Positions 1-10,732 are shown, numbered from the stretch's first letter. The stretch is 64,000 nucleotides of DNA from Brevibacterium senegalense (GCF_000285835.1 NZ_HE978604.1:1-64000), one strand, 5' to 3'. The notes: generated by a model from the letters alone, not told the origin. Translations and numbers: made by a program.

Positions 1-1425
<1,425 letters not shown>

Positions 1426-1432
1426 GCGTCAC

Positions 1433-1957
1433 TCACCGCGGCGCGGGCCGATGGTAGGCGTCCGCCCAGTGCACGAGCGGCTCTGCGCCGTGACGTGACC
1501 CCACCGCCGTCACGGTCGCGGCGAGGATCGTGTGGGTGGCGACCTCGACCCGCTGCGTGATCCTGAGATCGAACCAGGCCACGGCACCGGAGACGACCGG
1601 GGAGCCGGAGGGGGCCTCGGCGGTGTCCAGGGGGTCCAGCAGCCCGCGCACCGGCTGTCCGGGTTCGCCCAGCCACTGGGCGATGCCCTTCTGCTGGGAG
1701 GCGAGGATGCTGAGGGCGCACGTGTCGACGGTCTCGAGCTGCTCGGCCATCCTCGAACCGCTGTAGACGCTCAGCGCCATCGTGGGTGGGTCGTACGACA
1801 CATCCAGGAACGAATCGACCGTGATCGCGTACCGTGCGGACCCCAGTGAACACGCGAGAACCCCGACAGGGCGCGGGATGTCCTGCGCCGCGCTGCGATA
1901 GGCGTCGATGAAGGACGGGTCGGCCATGTCCGTGAGCGGTCCTAGAATGGGGTCCAT
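1433..1957 (-). CDS. flavin reductase family protein
   Basis: The 174-residue product resembles the flavin reductase-like (split-barrel FMN-binding) family, which supply reduced flavin to partner monooxygenases or bind FMN themselves. The family core is visible: a start around PRPVGVLACSLG, then AITVDSFLDVSYDPPTMALSV and a C-terminal HW-ADAYH segment. No partner oxygenase is adjacent, so the substrate is unknown. The start chosen is ATG at 1957, six bases after a TATGTT -10 box on this strand. Its start codon overlaps that of the divergent DUF3039 gene. An internal ATG at 1927 would also give a family-like N-terminus. Confidence 0.8.
   Translation of the reverse strand: MDPILGPLTDMADPSFIDAYRSAAQDIPRPVGVLACSLGSARYAITVDSFLDVSYDPPTMALSVYSGSRMAEQLETVDTCALSILASQQKGIAQWLGEPGQPVRGLLDPLDTAEAPSGSPVVSGAVAWFDLRITQRVEVATHTILAATVTAVGSRHGAEPLVHWADAYHRPAPR
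1943..1948 (+). promoter_or_regulatory. -10 box of leaderless DUF3039 promoter
   Basis: TAGAAT ends seven bases before the ATG at 1956. There is no Shine-Dalgarno sequence, so the mRNA probably begins at the start codon. Confidence 0.6.
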
Positions 1958-2216
1958 GTCTGAAACATATCTCGCAGGCGGAGGCTCGGCCACGCTGGAC
2001 CGCCAGGCGCAGGAGCAGCTGGTCGAACCCGGTGACCACGAGCGCTATTCGCACTACGCCCCCAAGGCGAAGATCATGGAGGCGATGATCAACGGGACCC
2101 CCGTCGTCGCCCTGTGCGGCAAGGTGTGGATCCCCTCGCGCGATCCGGAGCGCTTCCCCGTCTGCCCGCAGTGCAAGGAGATCTACGAGACCATGCCGGA
2201 AGGACCGCAGGAGTAG
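1956..2216 (+). CDS. DUF3039 family protein
   Basis: This 86-residue protein belongs to the actinobacterial DUF3039 family. Diagnostic features are the HERYSHY segment, PVVALCGKVW, and a CPQCKEIYE motif near the C-terminus; the CGK and CPQC cysteines look like a small zinc-binding site. Its function is not known. It begins at an ATG whose first two bases lie within the start codon of the divergent flavin reductase gene, and it stops directly against the GTG of the helicase gene with no intervening base, so the two are almost certainly co-transcribed and translationally coupled. Confidence 0.88.
   Translation: MSETYLAGGGSATLDRQAQEQLVEPGDHERYSHYAPKAKIMEAMINGTPVVALCGKVWIPSRDPERFPVCPQCKEIYETMPEGPQE
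1964..1969 (-). promoter_or_regulatory. -10 box of leaderless flavin reductase promoter
   Basis: Read on the minus strand this is TATGTT, ending six bases before the ATG at 1957. It lies inside the first codons of the DUF3039 gene, so the two divergent promoters overlap each other's coding sequence. Confidence 0.5.
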
Positions 2217-3998
2217 GTGTCGGCGCGCGTTCCCGGCACTCACGCCGCCGAACAGCTGCCGCCCGCCTTCCCCGAACGCGCTGCGTGGGGAACCGCCGGC
2301 AAGCTGCGCGCCTGGCAGGCTGAGGCGCTGGAAGAGTACTTCAGGACAGAACCACGGGACTTCCTGGCCGTCGCGACCCCGGGAGCGGGCAAGACGACCT
2401 TCGCGCTGAGACTGGGCGCCGAACTGCTGGCGCGGCGCGTCGTCGAGCGCGTCACCGTCGTCGCCCCCACGGAGCACCTCAAGGTGCAGTGGGCGGACGC
2501 CGCGGCGCGGGTGGGGATCCGCCTGGACCCCCACTTCAAGAACTCGCAGGGTCGGCACGCCCCCGGGTTCCACGGCGTCGCGCTCACGTACGCGCAGGTC
2601 GCTGCGAAACCGATGCTGCACCACAATCGCACCGCGGCCGCCCGCACCCTCGTGATCCTCGACGAGGTCCACCACGCGGGCGACAGCCTGTCGTGGGGTG
2701 ACGCGATCCGCGAGGCGTTCGAGCCGGCACGCCGCCGCCTGTCCCTGACCGGCACGCCCTTCCGCTCCGACACGAGCCCCATCCCCTTCGTCGAGTACGC
2801 CCCGGATGAGGAGGGGATCCGCACGTCGAAGGCGGACTACACGTATGGGTACGCGCAGGCGCTGCGCGACGGAGTCGTCCGACCCGTCCTCTTCCTCGCG
2901 TACGCCGGCGAGATGCGGTGGCGCACGAAGGCCGGCGACGAGATGTCCGCCGTGCTGGGCGCAGAGGCCACGAAGGACATCCATTCCCAGGCCTGGCGCA
3001 CCGCGCTGGACCCCAAGGGCGAGTGGATCCCCGCCGTGCTGCGCGCCGCCGACCGCCGCCTGTCGGAGGTCCGCCGGACCGTCCCGGACGCGGGCGGGCT
3101 CGTCATCGCGACGGACCAGACCGTCGCGCGTGCCTACGCGAAGCAGCTGCGGGAGATCTGCGGCGAACCGGTCACCGTCGTCCTGTCCGACGAAGCCGGG
3201 GCGTCCGAGCGGATCGAGGAGTTCCAGGAGTCCGACAGCCGCTGGATGGTGGCGGTCCGGATGGTGTCCGAGGGTGTCGACGTGCCGCGGTTGGCGGTGG
3301 GCGTGTACGCGACCTCGTCCGCGACCCCGCTCTTCTTCGCGCAGGCGATCGGCCGTTTCGTGCGCGCCCGCAAGCGGGGCGAGACGGCGTCGATCTTCCT
3401 GCCCAGCGTGCCCATCCTCATGGCGCTCGCGAACACCCTGGAGGCGCAGCGCGACCACGCCCTGGACCGGAAGCCGGATCCGGACGACGACGGGCTCGTC
3501 ACGTTCGACGACGACGCGCTGGCGGAGGCGAACAGGTCGGAGAAGGCCAGCGACGACCTGCTGGGAAACTTCGAAGCACTCGACGCGCAGGCGAGCTTCG
3601 ACAAGGTCCTCTTCGACGGCGGCGAGTTCGGCGCCGGGGGAGCGATCGGGTCCGAGGACGAATCGGACTTCATCGGGATCCCGGGTCTGCTGGAACCGGA
3701 ACAGGTGACGGAGCTTCTGCGCAAGCACCAGGCCGAGCAGCAGACGCGGCGGCAGCGGGTGGCGGTGGCGGAGCCGGAGTCCACCCACGACGAGTTCGAG
3801 CACCGTGCCCTCAAGGAGGACCGGAATCGTCTGCAGACGCTCGTCGGGGCGTGGTCCCGGCGCACCGGGAAGCCGCACGCGACCATCCACGTCGAACTGC
3901 GGAAGGCCTGCGGCGGTCCCGCCGTCGCCGAGGCCACGCGCGAACAGATCCAGAATCGGATCTCGCGGCTGGAGGGCTGGTTCGTGGGACGGCGCTGA
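2217..3998 (+). CDS. DEAD/DEAH-box SF2 helicase
   Basis: The 593-residue product is an SF2 nucleic-acid helicase. Walker A is ATPGAGKTT (residues 53-61), the Walker B/motif II is DEVH (149-152), motif III is LTGTPFR (177-183), and the C-terminal RecA lobe carries VRMVSEGVDVPRL followed by AQAIGRFVRARKRGE, a motif VI arginine-finger region. A charged C-terminal extension of about 150 residues follows the helicase core. It starts with GTG immediately after the DUF3039 stop, so translational coupling is expected. The DEVH box and lack of accessory domains resemble the ComF/RadD-like or phage-like SF2 helicases, but the substrate cannot be told from sequence. Confidence 0.9.
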   Translation: MSARVPGTHAAEQLPPAFPERAAWGTAGKLRAWQAEALEEYFRTEPRDFLAVATPGAGKTTFALRLGAELLARRVVERVTVVAPTEHLKVQWADAAARVGIRLDPHFKNSQGRHAPGFHGVALTYAQVAAKPMLHHNRTAAARTLVILDEVHHAGDSLSWGDAIREAFEPARRRLSLTGTPFRSDTSPIPFVEYAPDEEGIRTSKADYTYGYAQALRDGVVRPVLFLAYAGEMRWRTKAGDEMSAVLGAEATKDIHSQAWRTALDPKGEWIPAVLRAADRRLSEVRRTVPDAGGLVIATDQTVARAYAKQLREICGEPVTVVLSDEAGASERIEEFQESDSRWMVAVRMVSEGVDVPRLAVGVYATSSATPLFFAQAIGRFVRARKRGETASIFLPSVPILMALANTLEAQRDHALDRKPDPDDDGLVTFDDDALAEANRSEKASDDLLGNFEALDAQASFDKVLFDGGEFGAGGAIGSEDESDFIGIPGLLEPEQVTELLRKHQAEQQTRRQRVAVAEPESTHDEFEHRALKEDRNRLQTLVGAWSRRTGKPHATIHVELRKACGGPAVAEATREQIQNRISRLEGWFVGRR

Positions 3999-4035
3999 CA
4001 CGCAGCTCCCGCTGCGCGGGGCGTCCTGTCGCGCG

Positions 4036-4078
4036 GCCGGGAGGAGCGCGCCGGCCCGCCGGCCGCGCCCCTCCCGGC
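4036..4078. terminator. bidirectional stem-loop terminator
   Basis: An inverted repeat with arms 4036-4050 and 4064-4078 (one mismatch) encloses a GC-rich loop that itself can pair. It lies between the convergent helicase and pncB genes and probably ends both transcripts. Confidence 0.6.
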
Positions 4079-4080
4079 TC

Positions 4081-5412
4081 TCAGTCCTCGTAGTAGACCG
4101 TGGGGATGGCGGGCTCGCCGTCCTGGAGGCGCCGTGCGGTCCGGGGCAGCTCGGCGACCGACTCCGCGTGGCGCTCCCGGGCGCGGCGGACGCCCTCGCG
4201 CCCGGTGAACGTGTCGTCGATGGCGCCGTCGACGACCAGATCGACGAGGAGCTCGCGGCCGTCTGCGAGGTCCTCGGGGATCCGCGGGATGCCGATCGCC
4301 TCCTCCGTGGCGATCGGCCCGTCGAACACGCGCACCGCCTGCTTGCGGCCGCCGCGGCTGCTCTTGCCGTTCGACTTCTTCGCGACCGAGGTCCATTCGC
4401 CCGTGCCGTCGGATGAGTCCGTGTGGGCGACGAGCTTGTACACGAGGTTCGCGGTGGGGAATCCGGAGCCGGTCACAACGCGCGTGCCCACGCCGTAGGA
4501 GTCCACGGGCGCTGCGGCCAGCGCCGCGATCGCGTACTCGTCGAGGTCGCTCGTCACGGTGATCGAGGTGCCCGTCGCGCCCAGGTGGTCGAGCTTCGCG
4601 CGCACCTCCATCGCCTGGATGGCCAGATCGCCGGAGTCCAGGCGGACGCCGCCCAGAGAGGGGCCCGCGATGTCGACCGCGGTCTGCAGGGCGGTGTCGA
4701 CGTCGTACGTGTCCAGCAGCACCGTCGTGTCCGCGCCCAGGGAGGCGATCTGCGCCTCGAACGCCTCGCGCTCCGAATCGTGGATGAGGGTGAACGAGTG
4801 TGCGGACGTGCCCAGGGTCGGGATCCCGTAGACCTGCCCCGCCTCCAGATTCGAGGTGGCGGAGAACCCTCCGACCGCCGTCGCACGCGCGGCGGCGACC
4901 GCGGAGATCTCGTGCGTGCGACGCGACCCCATCTCCGCGAGCGGTCGGCCGCCCGCGGCGTTCGTCATCCGCGAGGCGGCGGACGCGACGGCGGAGTCGT
5001 GGTTGAGCACGGAGAGGATGAGCGTCTCCAGCACCACCGCATCGCCGAACGAGCCCTCGACTGTGAGGACGGGGGAGCCGGGGAAGTACACCTCGCCCTC
5101 CGCGTAGCCGCGGACGGTGCCGGAGAACTCGTAGTCGCGCAGGTAGTCCAGCGTCGCGGCATCGACGATCGACTGCTCCTCGAGCCACCGCAGCTGCGCG
5201 TCGGTGAAGCGGAAGTCCGCCAGCAGCGAGAGGATCCGGCCGGTGCCGGCGACGACGCCGTAGCGCCTCCCGGAGGGGAGGCGACGGCCGAAGACCTCGA
5301 ACAGGCTGCGCCGGTGGGCGGCACCGGAGTTCAGTCCCGCCTGCAGCATCGTGAGCTCGTACATGTCGGTGAGGAGGGCGCTCGAGGGGCGCCCTGCCGC
5401 GTGTGCACTCAT
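4081..5412 (-). CDS. pncB: nicotinate phosphoribosyltransferase
   Basis: The 443-residue enzyme converts nicotinate and PRPP to nicotinate mononucleotide in the NAD salvage pathway. It begins with TDMYELTMLQAG, the conserved N-terminal signature of the family, and contains FSATSNLEAGQVYGIPTLGT, DTYDV and GVRLDSGDL, which form the phosphoribosyltransferase barrel and its phosphate site. Length is normal. The ATG at 5412 is preceded by TAGGAT six bases upstream, pointing to a leaderless message. The divergent neighbour is clpS, the same arrangement as mycobacterial pncB1 and clpS. It is a single gene with its own promoter. Confidence 0.95.
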   Translation of the reverse strand: MSAHAAGRPSSALLTDMYELTMLQAGLNSGAAHRRSLFEVFGRRLPSGRRYGVVAGTGRILSLLADFRFTDAQLRWLEEQSIVDAATLDYLRDYEFSGTVRGYAEGEVYFPGSPVLTVEGSFGDAVVLETLILSVLNHDSAVASAASRMTNAAGGRPLAEMGSRRTHEISAVAAARATAVGGFSATSNLEAGQVYGIPTLGTSAHSFTLIHDSEREAFEAQIASLGADTTVLLDTYDVDTALQTAVDIAGPSLGGVRLDSGDLAIQAMEVRAKLDHLGATGTSITVTSDLDEYAIAALAAAPVDSYGVGTRVVTGSGFPTANLVYKLVAHTDSSDGTGEWTSVAKKSNGKSSRGGRKQAVRVFDGPIATEEAIGIPRIPEDLADGRELLVDLVVDGAIDDTFTGREGVRRARERHAESVAELPRTARRLQDGEPAIPTVYYED

Positions 5413-5418
5413 GTCTGG

Positions 5419-5424
5419 ATCCTA
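5419..5424 (-). promoter_or_regulatory. -10 box of leaderless pncB promoter
   Basis: On the minus strand the hexamer is TAGGAT, six bases before the pncB ATG, with no Shine-Dalgarno sequence. Confidence 0.55.
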
Positions 5425-5492
5425 GAACACGGGCTTCGCGGACCGCGACGCGAGAGTGAGGCGGCGCACGTCGAGGAGCGACCCGCGACGGT

Positions 5493-5498
5493 TAAGGT
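5493..5498 (+). promoter_or_regulatory. -10 box of leaderless clpS operon promoter
   Basis: TAAGGT ends seven bases before the clpS GTG at 5506. A nearby AGGGG is only two bases from the GTG, too close to serve as a ribosome binding site. Confidence 0.6.
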
Positions 5499-5505
5499 AG
5501 GGGAC

Positions 5506-5823
5506 GTGACAGAGCAGGAGGGGGCGACCGCAGTCGCGGAGCCGGACGTGCGAGGCGTCACCGCGCCGGTGCGGGACGTGCCGTGGGTGACCGTCGTGCT
5601 GAATGACCCGGTCAACCTCATGAGCTATGTCGAGTTCGTGTTCCGCGAGTACTTCGGATACACCCGGGAGAAGGCGCGGCGCCTCATGCTCGAGGTGCAC
5701 GAGCGGGGCCGCAGCCGTGTGTCGACCGGCTCGCGGGAGCAGATGGAGAAGGACGTCCAGGCGATGCACGGATACGGCCTCTGGGCCGAGTGCCGGCCGT
5801 CGGACGATCGGGGGGACGCATGA
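5506..5823 (+). CDS. clpS: ClpS adaptor protein
   Basis: This 105-residue protein is the ClpS adaptor that delivers N-degron substrates to the Clp AAA+ unfoldase. The family core is clear: WVTVVLNDPVNLMSYVEFVF, then the helix containing ARRLMLEVHERGRSRV, which line the N-degron pocket. An unstructured N-terminal tail of roughly 30 residues precedes the core, as usual for ClpS. The GTG start at 5506 fits the -10 box position; longer upstream reading frame is a shadow of pncB. It overlaps the next gene by four bases (ATGA) and heads a five-gene operon. Confidence 0.93.
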   Translation: MTEQEGATAVAEPDVRGVTAPVRDVPWVTVVLNDPVNLMSYVEFVFREYFGYTREKARRLMLEVHERGRSRVSTGSREQMEKDVQAMHGYGLWAECRPSDDRGDA

Positions 5824-6533
5824 GGATCATCCCCGACCCGAACCGCGGACGGATCGCCCTCCAGATGGAGGACCCGGAGCAGACGATCATCACGACGCTC
5901 CTGGCGGACGTGTCCCAGCTCCTCTCCGCCGACCTCCCCGAACCGGACGACGACCCGTTCCTGCGCCTCGTGGGCCATCTGGACCCCGACCAGGAGGTCA
6001 CCCGGCCCCGTGATCCCGCACTGCTGCGACTCCTGCCGGACGCGGACTCCTCCGACCCGCAGCGCTCTGCGGAGTACCGACGGCTGACGGAACGGGACCT
6101 GCGGGAGTCGAAGCTCCACAGCATCCGCATCGCCCTGCACAGCCTGGGCCAGCACCCCGCTCCCATCTCCCTCGACCGCGACACCGCGCACGCGTGGATG
6201 CGGGCGCTCACGGACGTGCGGCTGGTCCTGGCCTCCCGTGTGGGCATCGCGAGCGACGAGGACGCGGTGCGCCTGCTGGGTGATGACCCGCACGCGGACG
6301 GCGCGGAGGTGAGCGAGACGGAGGAGGCGATCCTCAGCCTCTACGAGCTCACGACCTGGCTCCAGGAGCACATCACCCAGTTCATGCTCGACGGCCTGCC
6401 CGACGACGGTGAGGACCTCGACGACGGGGACGACGACCTCGGCGATCTCCCGGGCGACGGCGACGAGGACGCGCACGGTGCGGGCGGCGACGATCCCCGG
6501 GGTCCCGACGGCCCGCTCGGTGACCGCGGATGA
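5820..6533 (+). CDS. DUF2017 domain-containing protein
   Basis: The 237-residue protein matches the actinobacterial DUF2017 family that is almost always found directly downstream of clpS. Visible landmarks are the N-terminal [20 protein letters not shown], a segment around [14 protein letters not shown], an [20 protein letters not shown] helix and an acidic, Asp/Gly-rich tail of about 40 residues. The function is unknown; the conserved linkage to clpS suggests a part in regulated proteolysis, which is inference. The start overlaps the clpS stop (ATGA) and the stop overlaps the next start in the same way. Confidence 0.88.
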   Translation: MRIIPDPNRGRIALQMEDPEQTIITTLLADVSQLLSADLPEPDDDPFLRLVGHLDPDQEVTRPRDPALLRLLPDADSSDPQRSAEYRRLTERDLRESKLHSIRIALHSLGQHPAPISLDRDTAHAWMRALTDVRLVLASRVGIASDEDAVRLLGDDPHADGAEVSETEEAILSLYELTTWLQEHITQFMLDGLPDDGEDLDDGDDDLGDLPGDGDEDAHGAGGDDPRGPDGPLGDRG

Positions 6534-7431
6534 GGCTCACAGCGGTCGGGACGTCCGGTTCGTTCCCCGGGCCGGGCAGCGCGGCCAGCTGCTACCTGCT
6601 GTCGTGGCACGCGGAGGGCCGGGACTGGCAGGTGGCGCTGGACCTGGGCTCCGGCGCACTGGGTGCGCTGCAGGCGCACGTGGACCCGGCGGACCTGGAC
6701 GCGGTCGTGCTCTCGCACCTGCATCCGGACCACTGCCTCGACATGACCGGTCTCTACGTCCACCGGGTGTACGACCCGCGGACGTTCTGCGGGTCGGGCG
6801 ACTCCGGCGAGGCCGCGCCCGTCCCTGGGGCCCGCTCCGACGCGGGGACTCAGCCACTCGCGGCCGTGCCTCAGCCGCCTGCCCCGCTGCCCGTGTGGGG
6901 CCCGGGCGGGACGGAGGAGCGGATCGCCCGGGCCTACCACACGGAGCCCGGGCTCAGCCCGGACGCGGAGACCGCGCACGCGACGGATCTGCGGGCCGCG
7001 TTCGATTTTCGCACGCTGACCGACCGTGCCCCCTTCGAGCTGGGCGGTGCGCGCTTCGAGCCGTTCCTCGTCCGCCACCCCGTCGAGTGCTACGCCCTGC
7101 GGGTGACGACACCGGACGGGGGAGTGGTCGTGTACTCGGGCGACACGGACGAGTGCGACGGACTGGACGCCGCGTCCGCGGCCGCGGACGTGCTCCTCTG
7201 CGAGGCGGCGTTCGAGGAGGACCGCGACACCGTCCGCGGCGTCCATCTCACCGGCCTGCGCGCGGGTCGCACGGCGCAGCGCGCCGGGGTCGCGCGCCTC
7301 GTCCTCACCCACATCCCGCCGTGGACGCGCGAGCACATCGTGCGCACGGAGGCGGAATCCGCCTATCCAGGCCCCATCGACGTCGCCGCCCCCGGCGCGA
7401 CGTGGGACATCCCCAACGGAAGGAACCCCCT

Positions 7432-7435
<4 letters not shown>
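6530..7435 (+). CDS. metallo-beta-lactamase fold hydrolase
   Basis: The 301-residue protein has the MBL-fold metal site [13 protein letters not shown] (HxHxDH) near residues 64-76, a further metal-ligand histidine in [20 protein letters not shown] later and a terminal LTHIPPW motif. It corresponds in position and sequence to the mycobacterial Rv1339-type gene next to rphA, a family reported to act on cyclic nucleotides. Here that activity is an inference from position. A Pro/Ala/Gly-rich insert of about 45 residues lies between the first and second metal ligands. It overlaps both neighbours by four bases. Confidence 0.88.
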
Positions 7436-8184
<749 letters not shown>

Positions 8185-8200
8185 GCGGACGGGACCTCCC

Positions 8201-8809
8201 GTGAGCACTCCTGCCTTCGCCGAGGCCGTCCTCGCCACCCGCAACGCCGGCAAGATCCGCGAGCTCGAGTCCCTGCTCGCCGAGTCGCTGGGGCCCGTCC
8301 GCGTCCTGTCCGCGGACGAGGCCGCCCTGCCCGAGGTCGTCGAGGACGGCGTGACGTTCGAGGCGAACGCGCTCAAGAAGGCGCGCTCGGCGGCCCTGTC
8401 CTCTGGTCTGCCCGCCTTCGCGGACGACTCGGGCCTGGCCGTCGACGTGCTGGGCGGTGCGCCGGGCATCTTCTCCGCCCGCTGGGCGGGGACTCACGGC
8501 GACGACGCCGCGAACAATGCGCTGCTCCTCGCCCAGCTGTCGGACGTCCCGGACGCGCACCGCGGCGCCGCCTTCGTGTGCGCCGCCGCGTTCGTCACCC
8601 CGGACGGGACCGAGGTCGTCCGTGAGGGCCGCTTCACCGGTACCCTTCTGCGGGCCCCGCGCGGGGACGACGGGTTCGGCTACGACCCCCTGTTCCTGCC
8701 CGACGGGTCCGCTCTCACCGCCGCGGAGCTGGGCCCGGAGCGGAAGAACGCGATCTCGCACCGCGCGCTCGCCTTCCGCGCGCTCCTCGCGGCGATCCGC
8801 GCAGACTGA
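8201..8809 (+). CDS. rdgB: XTP/dITP pyrophosphatase (RdgB/HAM1)
   Basis: The 202-residue enzyme hydrolyses non-canonical purine triphosphates (XTP, dITP, ITP) to monophosphates. It starts with AVLATRNAGKIREL, which is the substrate-binding N-terminal signature, and contains FEANALKKARSAA, ADDSGLAVDVLGGAPG, the Arg-containing ISARWAG-like segment, GFGYDPLFLPDG and a C-terminal ISHRALAFRAL helix with the conserved SHR. The start is a GTG 16 bases after the rph stop with only a weak ribosome binding site, consistent with read-through from the operon. It is the last gene of the clpS operon. Confidence 0.95.
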   Translation: MSTPAFAEAVLATRNAGKIRELESLLAESLGPVRVLSADEAALPEVVEDGVTFEANALKKARSAALSSGLPAFADDSGLAVDVLGGAPGIFSARWAGTHGDDAANNALLLAQLSDVPDAHRGAAFVCAAAFVTPDGTEVVREGRFTGTLLRAPRGDDGFGYDPLFLPDGSALTAAELGPERKNAISHRALAFRALLAAIRAD

Positions 8810-9127
8810 GGCGGGCGCTCCGACTGCGCTGAGCGGGGAGCCCCGACTGCGCTGAGCGCGGTGGTCCGGGCTCTGGGGCTCGGTTCGCCGTGCGCGTCGA
8901 ACGGCACGTCATCGTGCCGTGCTTGCACGCGTGCGGGGTATTCTGAGCCTGGTCCACATCGTGAGACGATGATTCCGTAGTGCGATGTGGCGGGGGATAC
9001 ACTGTGGCGCATGCCTCAGTGGCGTTCGCGCTCGGACTCGAATCCGGGTCCGCGCCGGATCCGCGGGGCATCACACGAATCACCCCGCGCGGCGGAGTCT
9101 GCCGCCCGCCCGGTCGACAGGAGCACG
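8810..9127. promoter_or_regulatory. intergenic region upstream of the ABC transporter, with repeats and a promoter
   Basis: No gene is apparent here. From left to right it holds a 16-bp direct repeat (8820-8835 and 8843-8858), a perfect 8-bp inverted repeat with a four-base loop (8901-8908 and 8913-8920) that may end the rdgB transcript, a second 8-bp inverted repeat with a 21-base spacer (8954-8961 and 8983-8990), a TACACT -10 box (8998-9003), and an AGGAG sequence just before the transporter lipoprotein ATG. The second inverted repeat lies immediately upstream of the -10 box and is a candidate operator. Confidence 0.5.
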
Positions 9128-10642
9128 ATGTCCCGCTTTCTCGCAGCCGCAGCCGGTGCTGCAGCCCTCACTCTCACGATCACTGGCTGCAGCGCGGGAG
9201 CGGGCAGCAGCGCCGGCGGCGAGGGCGGTGAGGCGCGGACGGACATCGTCGTCGCGCACACCGCGGAGCCGGTGAATCTCGACTTCACCACGACGGACGG
9301 TGCGGCGATCCCGCAGGCGCTCATGGAGAACGTCTACGAGTCCCTCGTCCGCATCGACCAGGAGGGCGAGATCCAGCCGGCGCTCGCCACGGCGTGGGAG
9401 ATCAGCGACGACCGCCTCACCTACACCTTCACCCTCGACCCGGAGGCCACGTTCTCCAACGGCGACCCGGTCACGGCGGAGGACGTGAAGTTCTCTTACG
9501 AGCGCGTGCAGTCCGACGACTGGACGAACGCGCTGGGCGCGAAGATGGACGTCGTCGACTCGATCGAGGCGCCCGACGAGGGCACGGTGGAGATCACCCT
9601 GTCGCAGCCGTCGAACACGTGGCTCTTCAACCTCGCCTCCCTCGTGGGCGCCGTCTTCCACCCGGACGAGGTCGACGACCTCGCGAACACCGCGGTGGGC
9701 TCCGGCCCCTACACGGTCGAGGAGTTCACCCGCGGCCAGCAGATCGTCTTCGCGAAGCGCGACGATTACGCGGGCGCCACCCCGGGCACGCTCGACACCG
9801 TGACCTTCCGGTACTTCGACGACGCCGTCGCCGTCTCGAACGCACTGAAGTCCGGCCAGGTCGACGTCATCGGCAACCTCCAGACGCCGGAGCTCACCCC
9901 GGAGTTCGAGGCCGACGACACGAAGCAGGTCGCGGTCGGCACGACGAACGGCGAGGTCGTCCTCTCCATGAACAACGCGGACGGCATCTTCGCAGACCAG
10001 CAGGCGCGCGAGGCCGTCCTCTACGGCATCGACGAGCAGGCGGTCCTCGACACGGCATGGGGCGGCTACGGCGAGCTGATCGGCGGCATGGTCCCGCCCA
10101 CGGACCCGTACTACGAGGACCTCACGGACGTGTTCCCGCACGACGTCGAGCGGGCCAAGGAGCTCGTCGAGGAGGCAGGCATCGAGGGCGAGGAGTTCCG
10201 CTTCACCGTCCCCAACCGCCCGTACGCGCAGGCCTCGGCGGAGATCGTCGCCGCGCAGCTCGAGGCGATCGGCCTGAAGCCCACGATCGAGACCCAGGAG
10301 TTCCCGGCCGTGTGGCTCGAGGAGACGATGGGCAACCACGACTACGACATGTCGGTCATCAACCACGTCGAGGCGCGCGACCTGCTCACCGTGTTCGGCG
10401 ACGGCTACTACACCGGCTACGACGCCTCGCGCATCGAGGACATCGCGGCCGACGCGGATGCCGGCACCGAGGAGGAGTACAACGAGGGCATGCAGGAGGT
10501 CGCGCGCACCATCACGGAGGACGCGGCCGCCGGTTTCCTCTTCCTCTTCCCCAACCTGGTCGTCGCGGACGCCGCGGTGACGGGCCTGCCCGTCAACGCC
10601 GTGTCCGACTCCTTCCAGATCTACGACCTGGCCTGGAGCTGA
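9128..10642 (+). CDS. ABC transporter substrate-binding lipoprotein (SBP family 5)
   Basis: The 504-residue protein is the extracellular receptor of a dipeptide/oligopeptide/nickel-type ABC transporter. It has a lipoprotein signal peptide ending ITGC (Cys21), so the mature protein is lipid-anchored outside the membrane. Family 5 features include HTAEPVNLDFTTTDG at the mature N-terminus, YESLVRIDQEGEIQPALATAWEIS and TYTFTLDPEATFSNGDPVTAEDVKFSYER. The start at 9128 is chosen because it begins the signal peptide and has AGGAG four bases upstream. The frame is open further upstream to an ATG at 9011 that sits seven bases after a -10 box. A strong stem-loop follows the stop. The ligand is not determinable. 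Confidence 0.93.
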   Translation: MSRFLAAAAGAAALTLTITGCSAGAGSSAGGEGGEARTDIVVAHTAEPVNLDFTTTDGAAIPQALMENVYESLVRIDQEGEIQPALATAWEISDDRLTYTFTLDPEATFSNGDPVTAEDVKFSYERVQSDDWTNALGAKMDVVDSIEAPDEGTVEITLSQPSNTWLFNLASLVGAVFHPDEVDDLANTAVGSGPYTVEEFTRGQQIVFAKRDDYAGATPGTLDTVTFRYFDDAVAVSNALKSGQVDVIGNLQTPELTPEFEADDTKQVAVGTTNGEVVLSMNNADGIFADQQAREAVLYGIDEQAVLDTAWGGYGELIGGMVPPTDPYYEDLTDVFPHDVERAKELVEEAGIEGEEFRFTVPNRPYAQASAEIVAAQLEAIGLKPTIETQEFPAVWLEETMGNHDYDMSVINHVEARDLLTVFGDGYYTGYDASRIEDIAADADAGTEEEYNEGMQEVARTITEDAAAGFLFLFPNLVVADAAVTGLPVNAVSDSFQIYDLAWS

Positions 10643-10647
10643 GCCGT

Positions 10648-10685
10648 GGGGCGCGGTGCGAGCCGGAAGGCCCGCACCGCGCCCC
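10648..10685 (+). terminator. intercistronic stem-loop (attenuator/mRNA stabiliser)
   Basis: A perfect 13-bp stem (10648-10660 with 10673-10685) with a 12-base loop sits between the binding-protein gene and the first permease. It has no T-run. Such structures commonly protect the binding-protein mRNA and reduce read-through, keeping receptor more abundant than permease. Confidence 0.65.
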
Positions 10686-10732
10686 TGCTCGTGCCCAGAC
10701 CCGCCACTGACAAGCGTTAGGACGGCAGCCTC

